Shown piece after piece: positions 16,125 through 26,500 of a stretch of 64,000 nt of DNA. Source of the DNA: FEN-1219 sp039933105 (GTDB lineage: Bacteria; Pseudomonadota; Gammaproteobacteria; Steroidobacterales; Rariloculaceae); contig JBDTOT010000003.1 of the NCBI GenBank assembly GCA_039933105.1, positions 1 to 64,000 of the forward strand, given 5' to 3'. The notes under the pieces were generated by a model. The model was given only the letters and a program-made list of their open reading frames with translations, was not told where the DNA came from and made no database searches. The first letter of the stretch is position 1, and every line of letters begins with the position of its first letter. The position numbers were made by a program, and so were the translations under genes.

Positions 16125-18061
16125 GACGACGCCACCGCTGCAGCCGGCTCGGCAACGAATCCCAAGGTCGCAGCAAATTCGAGGGCATCCGCAAAATCCT
16201 CGAGCACCGGCATCGGCGGCAAGCTCGCGAGGAAGGTCGCGCCGTACCCACGGCTGCGCAGCCGCGGGTCGCCCAACACCACGAGGCCGCGGTCGTCGAA
16301 GTCGCGGATGAGGCGCCCGACGCCCTGTTTCAGCGTCAACACGGCCTGCGGCAGTGAGAGCTCGTTGAACGAATCACCACCGGCACGGCGAATGGCCTCT
16401 GCGCGCGCCTGCACGAGAGGATCGCTCGGCACGGCGAACGGCAATTTGTCGATCATGACGAAACGCAACGCCTGACCACGCACGTCGACGCCCTGCCAAA
16501 AACTTCCGGTGCCGAGCAGGACGGCGTTGCCGTCGGTACGAAACTGCTTCAGCAACTCGCTACGCGAGCCGCGCCCCTGGACCAGCACGGGGCCCGGCGC
16601 CACGTGGCGCCCGATCCAAGCTTCCGCGCGCTGTAGCGCGCGATAGCTCGTGAACAACAAAAACGCGCCGCCACCAGCGGCTTCGAGGAGCGGCCATATA
16701 CCCGCGAGCAGTGTCTCGACGTACAGCTCGTCGCTGGGATCCGGTAGCCCCTGCGGCACGAAGATGCGCGCGTTGTTCGCGTAGTCGAACGGGCTCTGCA
16801 GCACGCGCGTGAGCGGCCGGTCGATGCCGATGCGCTCCAGGAAGTGACTGAAGTCCTCGCCGACGGCCAGGGTCGCGGAAGTGAATACCCATACGCCCTG
16901 CTGCGCCTCGATACGCGCGGCGAGCGCCGCACCGACGTCGAGCGGCGTCCAATGTACCGCGACGGTACCGTTCGTCACGTCGAACCACCGCAGTCCTTCG
17001 TTCGCATCCGCAACGGCGATCGATCGCAGCCGCGCGGCCGCGTCCACCGCACGCTTCACGCAGGTACGCAACCCACCACTCGACTCCACCAGAGGCTCGA
17101 GATCTCGCGCGAGCGTCTCGAGCGCTGCGCCCACGTCGGGCAACAGGTCACGAAGCGCCGCCGGCGCCGCGGCCCACGGCATCCGCCCTAGTGGAGGCCC
17201 CGCGACGCTGCGCAAGTCGAAAATCGCTTTACTCAGTCCACGTACGCCGCCGTCGATCTCGCCGACGACTCCTGCGGTCCGCGCTTCGGCGTAGACGTCG
17301 CGCACGACAGACTCGAGCTCACGCGTGCTCACCGACCAACCGAAAAACTGCTGGGCGACATCCGGCAATTGATGCGCCTCGTCGACGATCACGGCGTCGG
17401 CGCCGGGTAGCAGCTCACCGAATCCGTGCTCTTTCAGTGCGAGGTCCGCCAGGAGCAAGTGGTGGTTCACGATCACGATTTCCGCCGCCTGCGCTCGACG
17501 CCGCGCGTCGAGCACGAAGCAGCGATCGAAGAACTCGCAATCGCGGCCGAGGCAATTCTCAACCGTGGAGGTCACGATCGGCCGCAACGTGTGCTCGTCG
17601 GCGAAATCTTCGAGCTCGGTCAGATCGCCGCTACCGCTCGTTTGACCCCATTGCGAAAGCGCGCGTAGCGCCCCGAGTGTTTCTGCGTCGCGCGTACCGT
17701 CGTGCAAAGCAGTCTCGAGCCGATACCAACACAGGTAGTTGTTGCGTCCTTTCAGCAACGCGATCTGCATCGGACGCCCGACGACAGCCCCGAGCAAGGG
17801 CAAGTCGCGCGCGAACAATTGGTCTTGGAGCGTCTTGGTGCCGGTCGAAATGATGGCGCGCCGACCGGACATCAGTACGGGCATCAGGTAGGCGAACGTC
17901 TTGCCGATACCTGTACCCGCCTCGATGGCGGCGTGCCGACCGGTGGTAAGCGCCTGCATGACGAGTTGCGCCATCTGCTGTTGGGCTTCCCGAAAACTGA
18001 AACCCGGAAGGCGCTCCGCCAGAGCGCCATTCGAACCAAAGATGTCCGCGAGTTCCTGCAT
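16121..18061 (-). CDS. DinG/YoaA-family ATP-dependent DNA helicase
   Basis: Superfamily 2 helicase of the XPD/DinG type, probably an iron-sulfur enzyme involved in DNA repair or damage tolerance. 646 aa from the ATG at 18061 (MQELADIFG); a 50-residue upstream extension is open but unlike the family. Walker A is EAGTGIGKTFAYLMP. The DEAH box is VIVDEAHQLPDV. Cysteines in NCLGRDCEFFDRCF fit the Fe-S cluster. Late motifs are GTGSFWQGVDVRG and QGVGRLIRDFDDRG. It resembles YoaA more than DinG by length, but I do not assign a symbol. Coupled to tsaB. Confidence 0.92.
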   Translation of the reverse strand: MQELADIFGSNGALAERLPGFSFREAQQQMAQLVMQALTTGRHAAIEAGTGIGKTFAYLMPVLMSGRRAIISTGTKTLQDQLFARDLPLLGAVVGRPMQIALLKGRNNYLCWYRLETALHDGTRDAETLGALRALSQWGQTSGSGDLTELEDFADEHTLRPIVTSTVENCLGRDCEFFDRCFVLDARRRAQAAEIVIVNHHLLLADLALKEHGFGELLPGADAVIVDEAHQLPDVAQQFFGWSVSTRELESVVRDVYAEARTAGVVGEIDGGVRGLSKAIFDLRSVAGPPLGRMPWAAAPAALRDLLPDVGAALETLARDLEPLVESSGGLRTCVKRAVDAAARLRSIAVADANEGLRWFDVTNGTVAVHWTPLDVGAALAARIEAQQGVWVFTSATLAVGEDFSHFLERIGIDRPLTRVLQSPFDYANNARIFVPQGLPDPSDELYVETLLAGIWPLLEAAGGGAFLLFTSYRALQRAEAWIGRHVAPGPVLVQGRGSRSELLKQFRTDGNAVLLGTGSFWQGVDVRGQALRFVMIDKLPFAVPSDPLVQARAEAIRRAGGDSFNELSLPQAVLTLKQGVGRLIRDFDDRGLVVLGDPRLRSRGYGATFLASLPPMPVLEDFADALEFAATLGFVAEPAAAVASS

Positions 18062-18141
18062 GGGCCGGGCCACTATAACGCGAACCGCACGGCGCGCTGG
18101 CGACGTGAAATCCTCGAAAGCGCGCGGAATACTCAGCGTCG

Positions 18142-18699
18142 TCAGCGCGCCAGCGCACGTAAACGCACGAAGCCCGTGGCGCCGACTTGCAGCGGCGCTG
18201 CGAGCACCCACCTGACGTGGGTGTACGCAGGCTGCTCAGCGCCGCGAACCGCGAGCTCCTGCTCGGTGCCAAACGTATGACCGCCGTCAACGGAAAACAG
18301 CACGAGGCCGCCGGGGCCCGTCGCGCTACCGGCGATGTAACGGAGGCCGGCAGGGACGGCGCTCGTGATTCGAACGCCGTCGACCATGATGCCCGTCGTG
18401 TTCGCGAACCGCAGCGTCAGCACAAACTGTTCGCCGTCGGCGTTGACGACATCTGGCACGAGATCGAAGCGCGGCGCGCCGTCCGGCCCCTTCGACTCGA
18501 CGATTTTCTCCAGCAAAGCGTCGAGCCGAATACCCTTGTCGGCCGTCCAATCGGCGAGCTGCGCGAACGCTGCGACGGAGATCGAGACCCACAGTGCCAC
18601 GCCTGCCAACAACAGGCAGGCCGCCCTGGCCCACCGCGCCGGAGACCGAGCGCTGGCGCGGCTTCGCCAACGACATAATGATAAAGGTGACGTGGTCAT
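18142..18699 (-). CDS. secreted DUF11-like protein of unknown function
   Basis: About 185 aa from the ATG at 18699. A basic N-terminus is followed by a hydrophobic segment (LLLAGVALWVSISVAAFAQ) that looks like a signal peptide. The mature part contains a single beta-sandwich resembling DUF11 repeats, recognisable by DGVRITSAVPAGLRYIAGSA, TGPGG and FSVDGGHTF. DUF11 modules are common in surface proteins, but here only one is present. It lies 80 bases upstream of the helicase in the same direction and is divergent from pckG. The function is unknown. Confidence 0.7.
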   Translation of the reverse strand: MTTSPLSLCRWRSRASARSPARWARAACLLLAGVALWVSISVAAFAQLADWTADKGIRLDALLEKIVESKGPDGAPRFDLVPDVVNADGEQFVLTLRFANTTGIMVDGVRITSAVPAGLRYIAGSATGPGGLVLFSVDGGHTFGTEQELAVRGAEQPAYTHVRWVLAAPLQVGATGFVRLRALAR

Positions 18700-18764
18700 C
18701 CTCTGCGCCAGCCGGTGCGCGTGCGAGCGGCAGAGGGTCTCGCCATTTCCCGGCCATGCCACGT

Positions 18765-18770
18765 TATACT
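18765..18770 (+). promoter_or_regulatory. possible -10 element for pckG
   Basis: TATACT lies 36 bases before the pckG start. No good -35 was found about 17 bases upstream, so the promoter is only suggested. Confidence 0.3.
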
Positions 18771-18806
18771 AGCCAGCTTGTTAGGCTTGAGCTAATAGCT
18801 AAATCC

Positions 18807-20549
18807 ATGACGACGCGCTTGAAGGCTCTCCGCGACTGGGTCGCAGAGGTAGCCGAGTTGACCGGTCCTGATCGAATCCACTGGTGCGACGGAACCGAGC
18901 AGGAATACCGCAAGCTCCTCGACGAAATGCTCGACAGCGGCACGCTGCTCGAACTAAACCAAAAGAACTATCCGGGGTGCTACCTGCACCGCTCGGATCC
19001 TCAGGACGTGGCGCGCGTCGAGCACCTGACTTTCGTGTGCACGCGAGAGCAGGAAGACGCCGGTCCGAACAACAATTGGAAAGCCCCCGCCGAAGCCAAG
19101 GAGCTGATGAAGTCCTGCTTCGCGGCGTGTATGCGCGGCCGCACGATGTACGTGATTCCGTACTGCATGGGACCGATCGACTCACCGTACGCTCGCTGCG
19201 GCGTCGAGATCACGGACAGCGCTTACGTCGTCGCGAACATGTACCTCATGACGCGAATCGGTAAACCCGCGCTGAAACGCATCGAGAAAGACAAAACGTT
19301 CGTCAAAGGGCTGCACTCGACGGGCGATCTGAACCCCGAACGCCGCTACATCGTGCACCTTCCCGAGGAGCTCACGATCATGAGCTACGGCTCGGGCTAT
19401 GGCGGCAACGCACTGCTCGGCAAAAAATGCCACGCGCTGCGCATTGCTAGCTATCAGGCCCGTACCGAGGGCTGGCTGGCCGAACACATGCTGATCGTCG
19501 GCGTGCAGAGCCCGGCGGGCGACATCCGCTATCTGGCCTGTGCGTTTCCCTCAGCGTGCGGCAAGACGAACCTCGCGATGCTGATTCCACCGGAAAGCCA
19601 GAAGGGCTGGAAGGTTTGGACGCTGGGCGACGACATCGCCTGGATGCATCTCGACAAGGACGGCCAGCTGCGCGCGATCAATCCCGAAGCCGGCTATTTC
19701 GGCGTCGTGCCTGGAACGAATCCGCACACGAACAAGAACGCTTACGACACGATTCAGCACGACACCATCTTCACGAACGTCGCCGTCACCGCCGACAACG
19801 ACCCGTGGTGGGAAGAGAAAGGCAGCGGCAAGCCGACAGTCGACTGGGTGGGCAAACCTTACGACGCCAAGAACGGCCCAGCGGCGCATCCGAATTCACG
19901 CTTTACGGTCGATGCCCGCCAGAATCCGGCGTATTCCAATCTCGCCGAGGCACCCGAGGGCGTCCCGATTTCGGCGGTCATCTTCGGCGGCCGCCGGCGC
20001 GAGCTTGCGCCGCTCGTGTACCAGGCCAAGGACTGGGCACATGGCGTGCTCGTGGGCGCAAGCGTTGCGTCGGAGACCACGGCCGCTGCCACGGGCAAGG
20101 TCGGCGTCGTGCGCCGCGACCCGATGGCCATGAAGCCGTTCTGCGGCTACAACTATGGCGACTACTGGGCTCACTGGCTCAGCTTCGCAAAACGCTCGAG
20201 CAAACTACCGAAGATCTTCCACGTGAACTGGTTCCGTCGCGACAGCGCCGGCAAATTCCTGTGGCCGGGTTATGGCGAGAACCTACGCGTGCTCCGCTGG
20301 ATCATCGACCGCTGCGACAATCGGGTCGACGCCGTCGAGAAGCCGATCGGCTTCCTGCCGAAGCCGAGCGACATCGATCTGAAGGGGCTCGACGTATCGA
20401 GCGCCACCTTGGATCAGCTGCTGGCCGTCGATCCGGAACAGTGGCGCACGGAAATGAAGAGCATCGGCGAGTATTTCGCGGAGTTCGGCGACCGTCTGCC
20501 GGGCGAGCTAACGGTCGAGCATCAGAAGGTGGTGCGCGCTCTCGGCTGA
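18807..20549 (+). CDS. pckG: phosphoenolpyruvate carboxykinase (GTP)
   Basis: Converts oxaloacetate and GTP to PEP at the start of gluconeogenesis. The GTP-type family is clear. The P-loop FPSACGKTNLAML is near residue 250, followed by GDDIAWMHLDKDGQLRAINP, the substrate-loop Arg in NPEAGYFGVVPGTNPHTN, and FGGRRRELAPLVYQ. 580 aa from the ATG at 18807; the open frame extends 71 residues upstream into the divergent gene and is not used. E. coli instead uses an unrelated ATP-type enzyme. It stands alone, convergent with the cyclase-FHA gene. Confidence 0.96.
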   Translation: MTTRLKALRDWVAEVAELTGPDRIHWCDGTEQEYRKLLDEMLDSGTLLELNQKNYPGCYLHRSDPQDVARVEHLTFVCTREQEDAGPNNNWKAPAEAKELMKSCFAACMRGRTMYVIPYCMGPIDSPYARCGVEITDSAYVVANMYLMTRIGKPALKRIEKDKTFVKGLHSTGDLNPERRYIVHLPEELTIMSYGSGYGGNALLGKKCHALRIASYQARTEGWLAEHMLIVGVQSPAGDIRYLACAFPSACGKTNLAMLIPPESQKGWKVWTLGDDIAWMHLDKDGQLRAINPEAGYFGVVPGTNPHTNKNAYDTIQHDTIFTNVAVTADNDPWWEEKGSGKPTVDWVGKPYDAKNGPAAHPNSRFTVDARQNPAYSNLAEAPEGVPISAVIFGGRRRELAPLVYQAKDWAHGVLVGASVASETTAAATGKVGVVRRDPMAMKPFCGYNYGDYWAHWLSFAKRSSKLPKIFHVNWFRRDSAGKFLWPGYGENLRVLRWIIDRCDNRVDAVEKPIGFLPKPSDIDLKGLDVSSATLDQLLAVDPEQWRTEMKSIGEYFAEFGDRLPGELTVEHQKVVRALG

Positions 20550-20561
20550 GCCGCGCGCCGC

Positions 20562-21464
20562 TTACTCCTCGACGACGAAGTGCACGGCCAGCGCCGTGCC
20601 CGGCTGCGCCACCCGGCCGAGACCGATGACGCCTTCGCCGGTGAGCTGAGTGCTGTCGCGGCGGACGAAAATCTCCTCGCCACTACTGGTCTGCACGAAC
20701 GTGCCGTTCGTGCTCTCGTCGATGAGCGTGAATTTATCGCGGCTCGATTCAATCCGCGCGTGCACGCGCGAGATCAGATTGCCTTTGACGACAACGTCGT
20801 TGTCCTCAGCGCGCCCCAGCGTCGCACTCTTGCGGCCTTCACCGACGGTAACCTCGCGGCCCTGGTAACGAAGACTGAGCCGCTTCGTCCGACCGCCCGT
20901 CTTCCGTCCGTGCCCGACGGTCGGCAGCATGCTCGTCGCTTCCTCGGGCTGCCAAAGCACTTCGAACAGCACCACCTCGTCCGCTTTGCCGCGCACCGTA
21001 GCGATGTCGATCTGACGCGACGCGGCTTGCCACTCGGCCGATAGCTTCTGCACGGTCGAAAGCGTGGTGATGATCTGCTTGGCCTTTGCCTGGCTCGTCA
21101 TGCGATTGGCCGTATGCACGGCAGAGCCAAATACGTCGCGCTGCTCCTGCACGACCGGCCCATAGTGACAACCGATCCGGATCGCGACCCGACCGTTGTC
21201 GTGCGTGAGCTCGCGGTCCGTCGAAATGCGTTCCTGCATGCGCTTCGCGGCATTCATCGCATCATCCGCCGCGGGGAACGTCGACATGACCTCGTCGCCC
21301 ATGGTCTTGATGACGGTGCCGTGATTGACTTCCGTCGCCTCGCGCATGATGTCGAGGCATCGGGCCACCATCTGCCGCGCCTTCACATCCCCGAGTTGCT
21401 CGTACAGTTGCGTACTGCCCACCACGTCGGCAAACAGAATCGCAACCTCTACATCCTTACCCAT
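20562..21464 (-). CDS. class III adenylate/guanylate cyclase with C-terminal FHA domain
   Basis: About 300 aa from the ATG at 21464, which has a GAAGGAAG ribosome-binding site. Residues 1-165 form a class III cyclase homology domain: VAILFADVVGSTQLYEQLG carries the metal-binding Asp, TVIKTMGDEVMSTF the second, and VRIGCHYGPV-type and FGSAVHTANRM segments follow. Residues 205-300 form an FHA domain (SATLGRAEDNDVVVKG, ISRVHARIE, DESTNGTFV) that would bind phosphothreonine. There are no membrane segments. This suggests a cytosolic cyclase recruited to, or controlled by, a Ser/Thr-phosphorylated partner. The nucleotide product cannot be told from sequence alone. Confidence 0.9.
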   Translation of the reverse strand: MGKDVEVAILFADVVGSTQLYEQLGDVKARQMVARCLDIMREATEVNHGTVIKTMGDEVMSTFPAADDAMNAAKRMQERISTDRELTHDNGRVAIRIGCHYGPVVQEQRDVFGSAVHTANRMTSQAKAKQIITTLSTVQKLSAEWQAASRQIDIATVRGKADEVVLFEVLWQPEEATSMLPTVGHGRKTGGRTKRLSLRYQGREVTVGEGRKSATLGRAEDNDVVVKGNLISRVHARIESSRDKFTLIDESTNGTFVQTSSGEEIFVRRDSTQLTGEGVIGLGRVAQPGTALAVHFVVEE

Positions 21465-21514
21465 GGCTTCCTTCGAGAACGAGCGGCCGCGAGCAGGCCC
21501 GGAGTATAACGCGC

Positions 21515-22381
21515 CTATTTCTCGGCCACGAGGTAGGCGATCCATGCGAGATCGGCCTCGCCGGTGGCGTTCTCGGTGAACTCACCGTTACCGCCACCAT
21601 CGCCGTCGTCGCCTTCCCAATACACGCGGACCTTCGAGTAACCGGCCTCGGTCAACAGCTCGCGCAACTCTGGCAAGGTCCACAGGCGCCAGTCGTAGGT
21701 GAATGCGCGCTTGATCTTCGATCCATCTGGAAACTTGAAATGAATGTGGCAGAGAATTCGGCCAGTCACGGGTTCGAACACCGCCTGTTCCCAGACATAA
21801 GTGAACCCGTCTAGCTTGGTCTTCTCCTTCACCAGGTCGGAAGCTTCTGGTCCGCCGAACGCGTCGAGAAAGAAAATGCCGTCAGACTTAAGACCCGCGC
21901 GGACACTCGCGAAGTAACTGCGCAGCTCGTCGCGGGTCGTGAAACAGTAGTAGCTGAAGTTGAACGCGCCCACCATGTCGACGGGGTCAGTGGCCACGGT
22001 GCGCACGTCGTCGTTCAGCAACTTCACGCGGCTGCGAGCCAGCTCGGTCAACCGCGCGACGTGTTTGCGCCTTCCCCAGTCGAGCACGCCAGGGTCATTG
22101 TCCACACCGATCGCGTAGCGATTGCTGCCCGTGCGGATCCACTCGCACGATAGAGCTGCCGTCCCACAAAAATCCTCACGAAAACTTTGTGCGTCGCGGC
22201 TTCGCAGCGCACGGAACGTGTCTCTCAAGAACTCGACCTCTACGTCGACGGACTGGACGGCGCGCTCGTACAAGTCGTGGATGTCGGCCTCGTCGGCCAG
22301 CGTACTCCGAACTTTTCGCTTCGCGCTCTCTGCCACGCTGCCTACCTCGATGCCATGAGAATGATGTGAACGGCTCGCCAT
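21515..22381 (-). CDS. class I SAM-dependent methyltransferase
   Basis: 288 aa. The SAM-binding region is recognisable: EDFCGTAALSCEWIR (motif I), AIGVDNDPGVLDWG (acidic end of beta-2) and VKLLNDDVRTV. A later VDMVGAFNFSYYCFTTRDEL segment corresponds to the catalytic-loop side. The substrate is not apparent. It lies 50 bases upstream of the cyclase gene and in the same direction, so they may be cotranscribed. The C-terminus contains an acidic Gly-rich stretch (EGDDGDGGGNGEF). Confidence 0.8.
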   Translation of the reverse strand: MASRSHHSHGIEVGSVAESAKRKVRSTLADEADIHDLYERAVQSVDVEVEFLRDTFRALRSRDAQSFREDFCGTAALSCEWIRTGSNRYAIGVDNDPGVLDWGRRKHVARLTELARSRVKLLNDDVRTVATDPVDMVGAFNFSYYCFTTRDELRSYFASVRAGLKSDGIFFLDAFGGPEASDLVKEKTKLDGFTYVWEQAVFEPVTGRILCHIHFKFPDGSKIKRAFTYDWRLWTLPELRELLTEAGYSKVRVYWEGDDGDGGGNGEFTENATGEADLAWIAYLVAEK

Positions 22382-22418
22382 TGTAGCGACATCGAACGCG
22401 CCGCGAACCGCTGTTTGC

Positions 22419-23417
22419 TCAGAGTGAGTCGAATGCGAGCGCGAGCCCGAATGGTAAGGGCCGCGGGCTCTCCATGGCGTCCGCGTCGCGCACGAGCCGG
22501 TTTAACCCGTCGAAGCTGTCGAGCTCGCCGAGCGCGCGTCGCCACTGGCGGCCCCCGGCGCGGCCCGCGCGCATGCCCAGCAGGTGCCGCGTCATTGTCT
22601 TCAGCGGTGTCCCGCTCTCGATCTCCTTCGCCACATAACGCACGTAGTTCGCGAGCACATCCGCTTCGCGCGGCGCATCGCCGCCGTGGACGCGGGCATC
22701 GATGTCGGCGAGCAGGCTCGAATTCTGATATGCCACCCGACCGAGCATTACGCCGTCGACGTGATCGAGCTGCTCCAGCGTTGCAGCTGCGGTCGTCAGT
22801 CCGCCGTTGATCACGATGCAAAGGCTCGGAAAGTCACGCTTGAGGCGGTGAACGCGGCCGTAGTCGAGCGGCGGGATCTCGCGGTTTTGCTTCGGGCTCA
22901 ACCCTTTCAGCCACGCCTTGCGTGCGTGGACGATGAAGGTGTCGCAACCCGCAGCCGACACGCCGGCGATGAAGTCGTGCGCAAAATCGTAGCTATCGTG
23001 GTCATCGACACCGAGCCGCGTCTTCACGGTAACGGGCACGTGGACCGCCTCGCGCATGGCCGTCACGCACTCGGCAACGCGTTGCGGTTCGAGCATGAGC
23101 GCAGCGCCGAAACAACCGGCCTGCACGCGATCGCTGGGACAGCCGACATTCAGGTTGATCTCGTCATACCCCACGGCCTCGCCCATTCGCGCCGCAACCG
23201 CGAGCTCGGCGGGATCGTTACCACCGAGCTGCAACGCCACTGGATGCTCCACGCCGGAGAAGCGTAGGAGCTTCTCCGCATCGCCGTGCAGCAGCGCGCG
23301 CGCAGTGATCATCTCGGTGTACAGGCGCGCGTGCGGCGCCAGCAACCGCAGCAAATACCGGAAGTGCCGGTCCGTGCGATCCATCATCGGCGCAATGCAC
23401 AATCGGTGTGAGGTCAT
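22419..23417 (-). CDS. dusA: tRNA-dihydrouridine synthase A
   Basis: FMN enzyme that reduces uridines in the tRNA D-loop (positions 20/20a in E. coli). The N-terminal signature CIAPMMDRTDRHFRYL is typical of DusA. The active-site Cys is in NLNVGCPSDRVQAGCFGA, and HARKAWLKGLSPKQNRE is a strong DusA-specific segment. About 332 aa from the ATG at 23417. A TTG seven codons upstream (23438) is possible; neither has a clear ribosome-binding site. Confidence 0.95.
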   Translation of the reverse strand: MTSHRLCIAPMMDRTDRHFRYLLRLLAPHARLYTEMITARALLHGDAEKLLRFSGVEHPVALQLGGNDPAELAVAARMGEAVGYDEINLNVGCPSDRVQAGCFGAALMLEPQRVAECVTAMREAVHVPVTVKTRLGVDDHDSYDFAHDFIAGVSAAGCDTFIVHARKAWLKGLSPKQNREIPPLDYGRVHRLKRDFPSLCIVINGGLTTAAATLEQLDHVDGVMLGRVAYQNSSLLADIDARVHGGDAPREADVLANYVRYVAKEIESGTPLKTMTRHLLGMRAGRAGGRQWRRALGELDSFDGLNRLVRDADAMESPRPLPFGLALAFDSL

Positions 23418-23509
23418 CGTGGTCCGGCTTGCATACAATCGCGCCAGCCGCAGGCAACGGGGGCGGGTTGAGACCGCAATTATGCAAGCCTTCCGTTGCC
23501 GGGGCTAGG

Positions 23510-26500
23510 TCACGCGCGGATCTTGCGGACGTTGGAGCGGACCGGCAGTTCAGACACCGGCCGTGGGACCGCGATGAAGAAGCCCTGCGCAAACGCGACG
23601 CCGAGCTCACCGAGCCGCTTCATGACGTCGCGGCTTTCGACGCGCTCCGCGATCGCCTCTATCTTGAACGCCCTGGCCATGCGCGCGATCGACTCGACGA
23701 CACACTCGTCCGCGCCATCGCGCAGCACGTTGCGTACGAACTGCCCATCGATCTTGACGTAGTCGACCGGCAGGTTCTTGAGGTATGTCAGGGACGATAG
23801 CCCCGTGCCGAAATCGTCGAGCGAAAACCGGCAGCCGCGCGCCTTCAGCGCACGCATGAAGGTGACGACCTGGCTCAAATTTGAGATCGCCGCGGTCTCC
23901 GTGATCTCGAAGCACAGCGCGCCGGCCGGAATACCCGCGGCCGTGAGCTCGTCGAGCACGAAGTCGAGGAACCGGGCGTCGTTCAGTGTCGTGCCGGACA
24001 GGTTGATGGCCAACGTGTACGGCGACGTGCCAGACTCACCGCGGAACGCGAGCGTCTCCAGCGTGTGACTGATGACCCAACGATCGAGCATCGGCATCAG
24101 GTTGTAGCGCTCGGCCGCAGGAATGAACGCAGTGGGTAGGACGATCTCGCCCCGCTCGTCCTTCATACGGAGCAGCAGTTCGTAGTGCGGCCAAGTGTCG
24201 TTGCGGGGACCGGTGGGCACGATCGGCTGATAGTAGAGCTCGAAGCGCTCCTCCTCGAGCGCGCGATTGATTCGCGCGACCCATTGCATCTCCTGATGGC
24301 GCTCGGCGGCGTCGCCCTCTTCGTAGACGTGGATGCGGTTGCGGCCGAGATCCTTCGCCACGTAGCACGCGACGTCGGCGGCGCTCATCAGCGCTGCGAC
24401 GCTTTCACTCGCTGCCTGCACGGGCACGATGCCGATGCTAACGCCGACCTGCAGCGCGTTGTCGCGCCAGGCGAAGCGGAATGCCGAGATCGCCTCGCGT
24501 AGACCCTCTGCGATCTGCCCGGCAACAGCCATGGTGCAATCCGGCAGCAGCACGGCGAATTCGTCTCCGCCGAGGCGTGCGAGCGCACCGCTCTTCGGCA
24601 CGCGTTGGCGCAGCACATCGGCAAGCTGGCGCAACAGCAAATCGCCAGCGCCGTGACCGCAGGTATCGTTCACGACCTTGAACTGATCGAGGTCCATGTA
24701 GAGCAACGCGCCGCTGCGTCCCGGTTCGCTGTGTACCGTGGCGAGCGCCGTGCCGAGCCGCTCCTCGAATTCGCGACGGTTGATGAAGCCGGTCAAAGCG
24801 TCGTGGCTCGCGAAGTAGGCGAGCTTGCGATGCAACTGACGTTCCTGGCTCACGTCGTGGAACACCATGACGGCGCCGACGATTTGGCCATTGCGATCCT
24901 GAATCGGCGCCGCGGAATCCTGAATTGCGACGCTCGAGCCGTCGCGCGCCGCGATCACGACGTTGCCGGCGAGAGCCACGACCCGGCCTTCTTGCAAGCA
25001 ACGCAGCACGGGGTTCTGCACCGATTCACCAGTGGTTTCGTCGGTGAGCTTGATCAGCGTCTCGATCGGCAAACCGCGCGCCTCGCGGGCCTCCCAGCCG
25101 GTCAGCTGCTCCGCGACCGGGTTCAAGTAGTCCACGTTGCCCTGCGCGTCTGTAGTAACTACTGCGTCGCCGATCGACTGCAGGGTGACCTGCGCGCGCT
25201 CTTTCTCGTTGAACAGGGCGCGTTCCGCGGCCTTGCGCTGCGTGATATCGGTGATCGTGCCTTCGAAGTACAGCGGCCGACCATCGGCATCCACGACGAG
25301 ACGGGAGTTTTCCATCACCACGATCGCACGCCCGCTGCGCGTCTGCAGACGATACTCGTAGTTGCGCACGCGGCCGTAGCTCGTGAGCTCGGCGATCAGC
25401 CGCTCGCGATCCTTCGGATCGAGGAACAGGTGGGCCATGTTGCAACGTTGCAGCTCTTGCGCGTCGTCGTAGCCGAGCATCTGCACGAGCGCCGGGTTCA
25501 CGGACAACAACTCGCCGTCCGGCTTCGCCTGATACACGCCGTCGACGACATTGTCGAACAGCGCGCGGAAGCGTGCTTCGCTGTCGCGCAACGCGGTTTC
25601 GTCTTGCTTGCGTCGGATCGCGATGCCGGCAAGCTGCGTGAGGCGCGTGATCAGATCGATCTCTTCTGTATTAGGGCCGCGAGCCGACTCGAAGTAGATG
25701 GCAAGCGTGCCGTGAATCCGGTCGCCGGCCGTCACGATCGGCGTGGAGCAGCAGGCGTGGATGCCAGCCGCGAGCAGGTCGCCGGCGATATTGGTACTCA
25801 AGGAATCGACCGCGACGTCGCGAATGACGACTTGTCTGCCGAGCGACGCGGCGGCGCCGCACGGTCCGTGTCGCAAATCGACCACCAGCCTTTCCAACAG
25901 ATCAGTGACGCCCTTCGGTAAACCGGTCGACGCCGCGAGCTTGAGCTCCGCGGCACGCTCGTCGAGCAACTGGATCGCCGCGCCCACGGCCGGATGCATT
26001 TGCTCGACGAGCCGCACGACCGCTTGCAACGTTCGCTCGATCGGGGCGTTGGCGGCAATGAGCTCGAGCACGCGGCGTTCACCGTACGCGAGTGTGTCGG
26101 CACGCCGCCGCGCTGCGATGTCGATGATGCTGGCACGGATCAGTCGATGCTTCGACGATGGCAGCCGGATGAACCGCACCTCGCACGGAAAGTCCTGCCC
26201 GGCGACATCGCGGTGCAGCCATTCGAAGACGGGCCGGCCGCCCTTCAACGCGCGCTCCACGTAACCTCTGTTGAGACCGGCCGACAGCAACCCATCGCTC
26301 TGAAACTCGGGGCTCAGCGTTTCCGGGTCGATGTTCAACAACTCCTCACGCGCCACGCCGAACAGCCGAACGGCATTGTCGTTGACGTCAGCGAAGCGAC
26401 CACGATCGACGTCGAGCACCACGATGGCTTCAGGCGCGTTCTCGACCAACGCGCGATACCGCGCCTCGCTCTCGCGCAGCGCCTGTTCGTCTTGGAGCCG

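Noticed and set aside
16121..18211. Helicase start 50 codons upstream of 18061
   Set aside because: The extra residues do not resemble the family, and MQELADIFG is a natural N-terminus.
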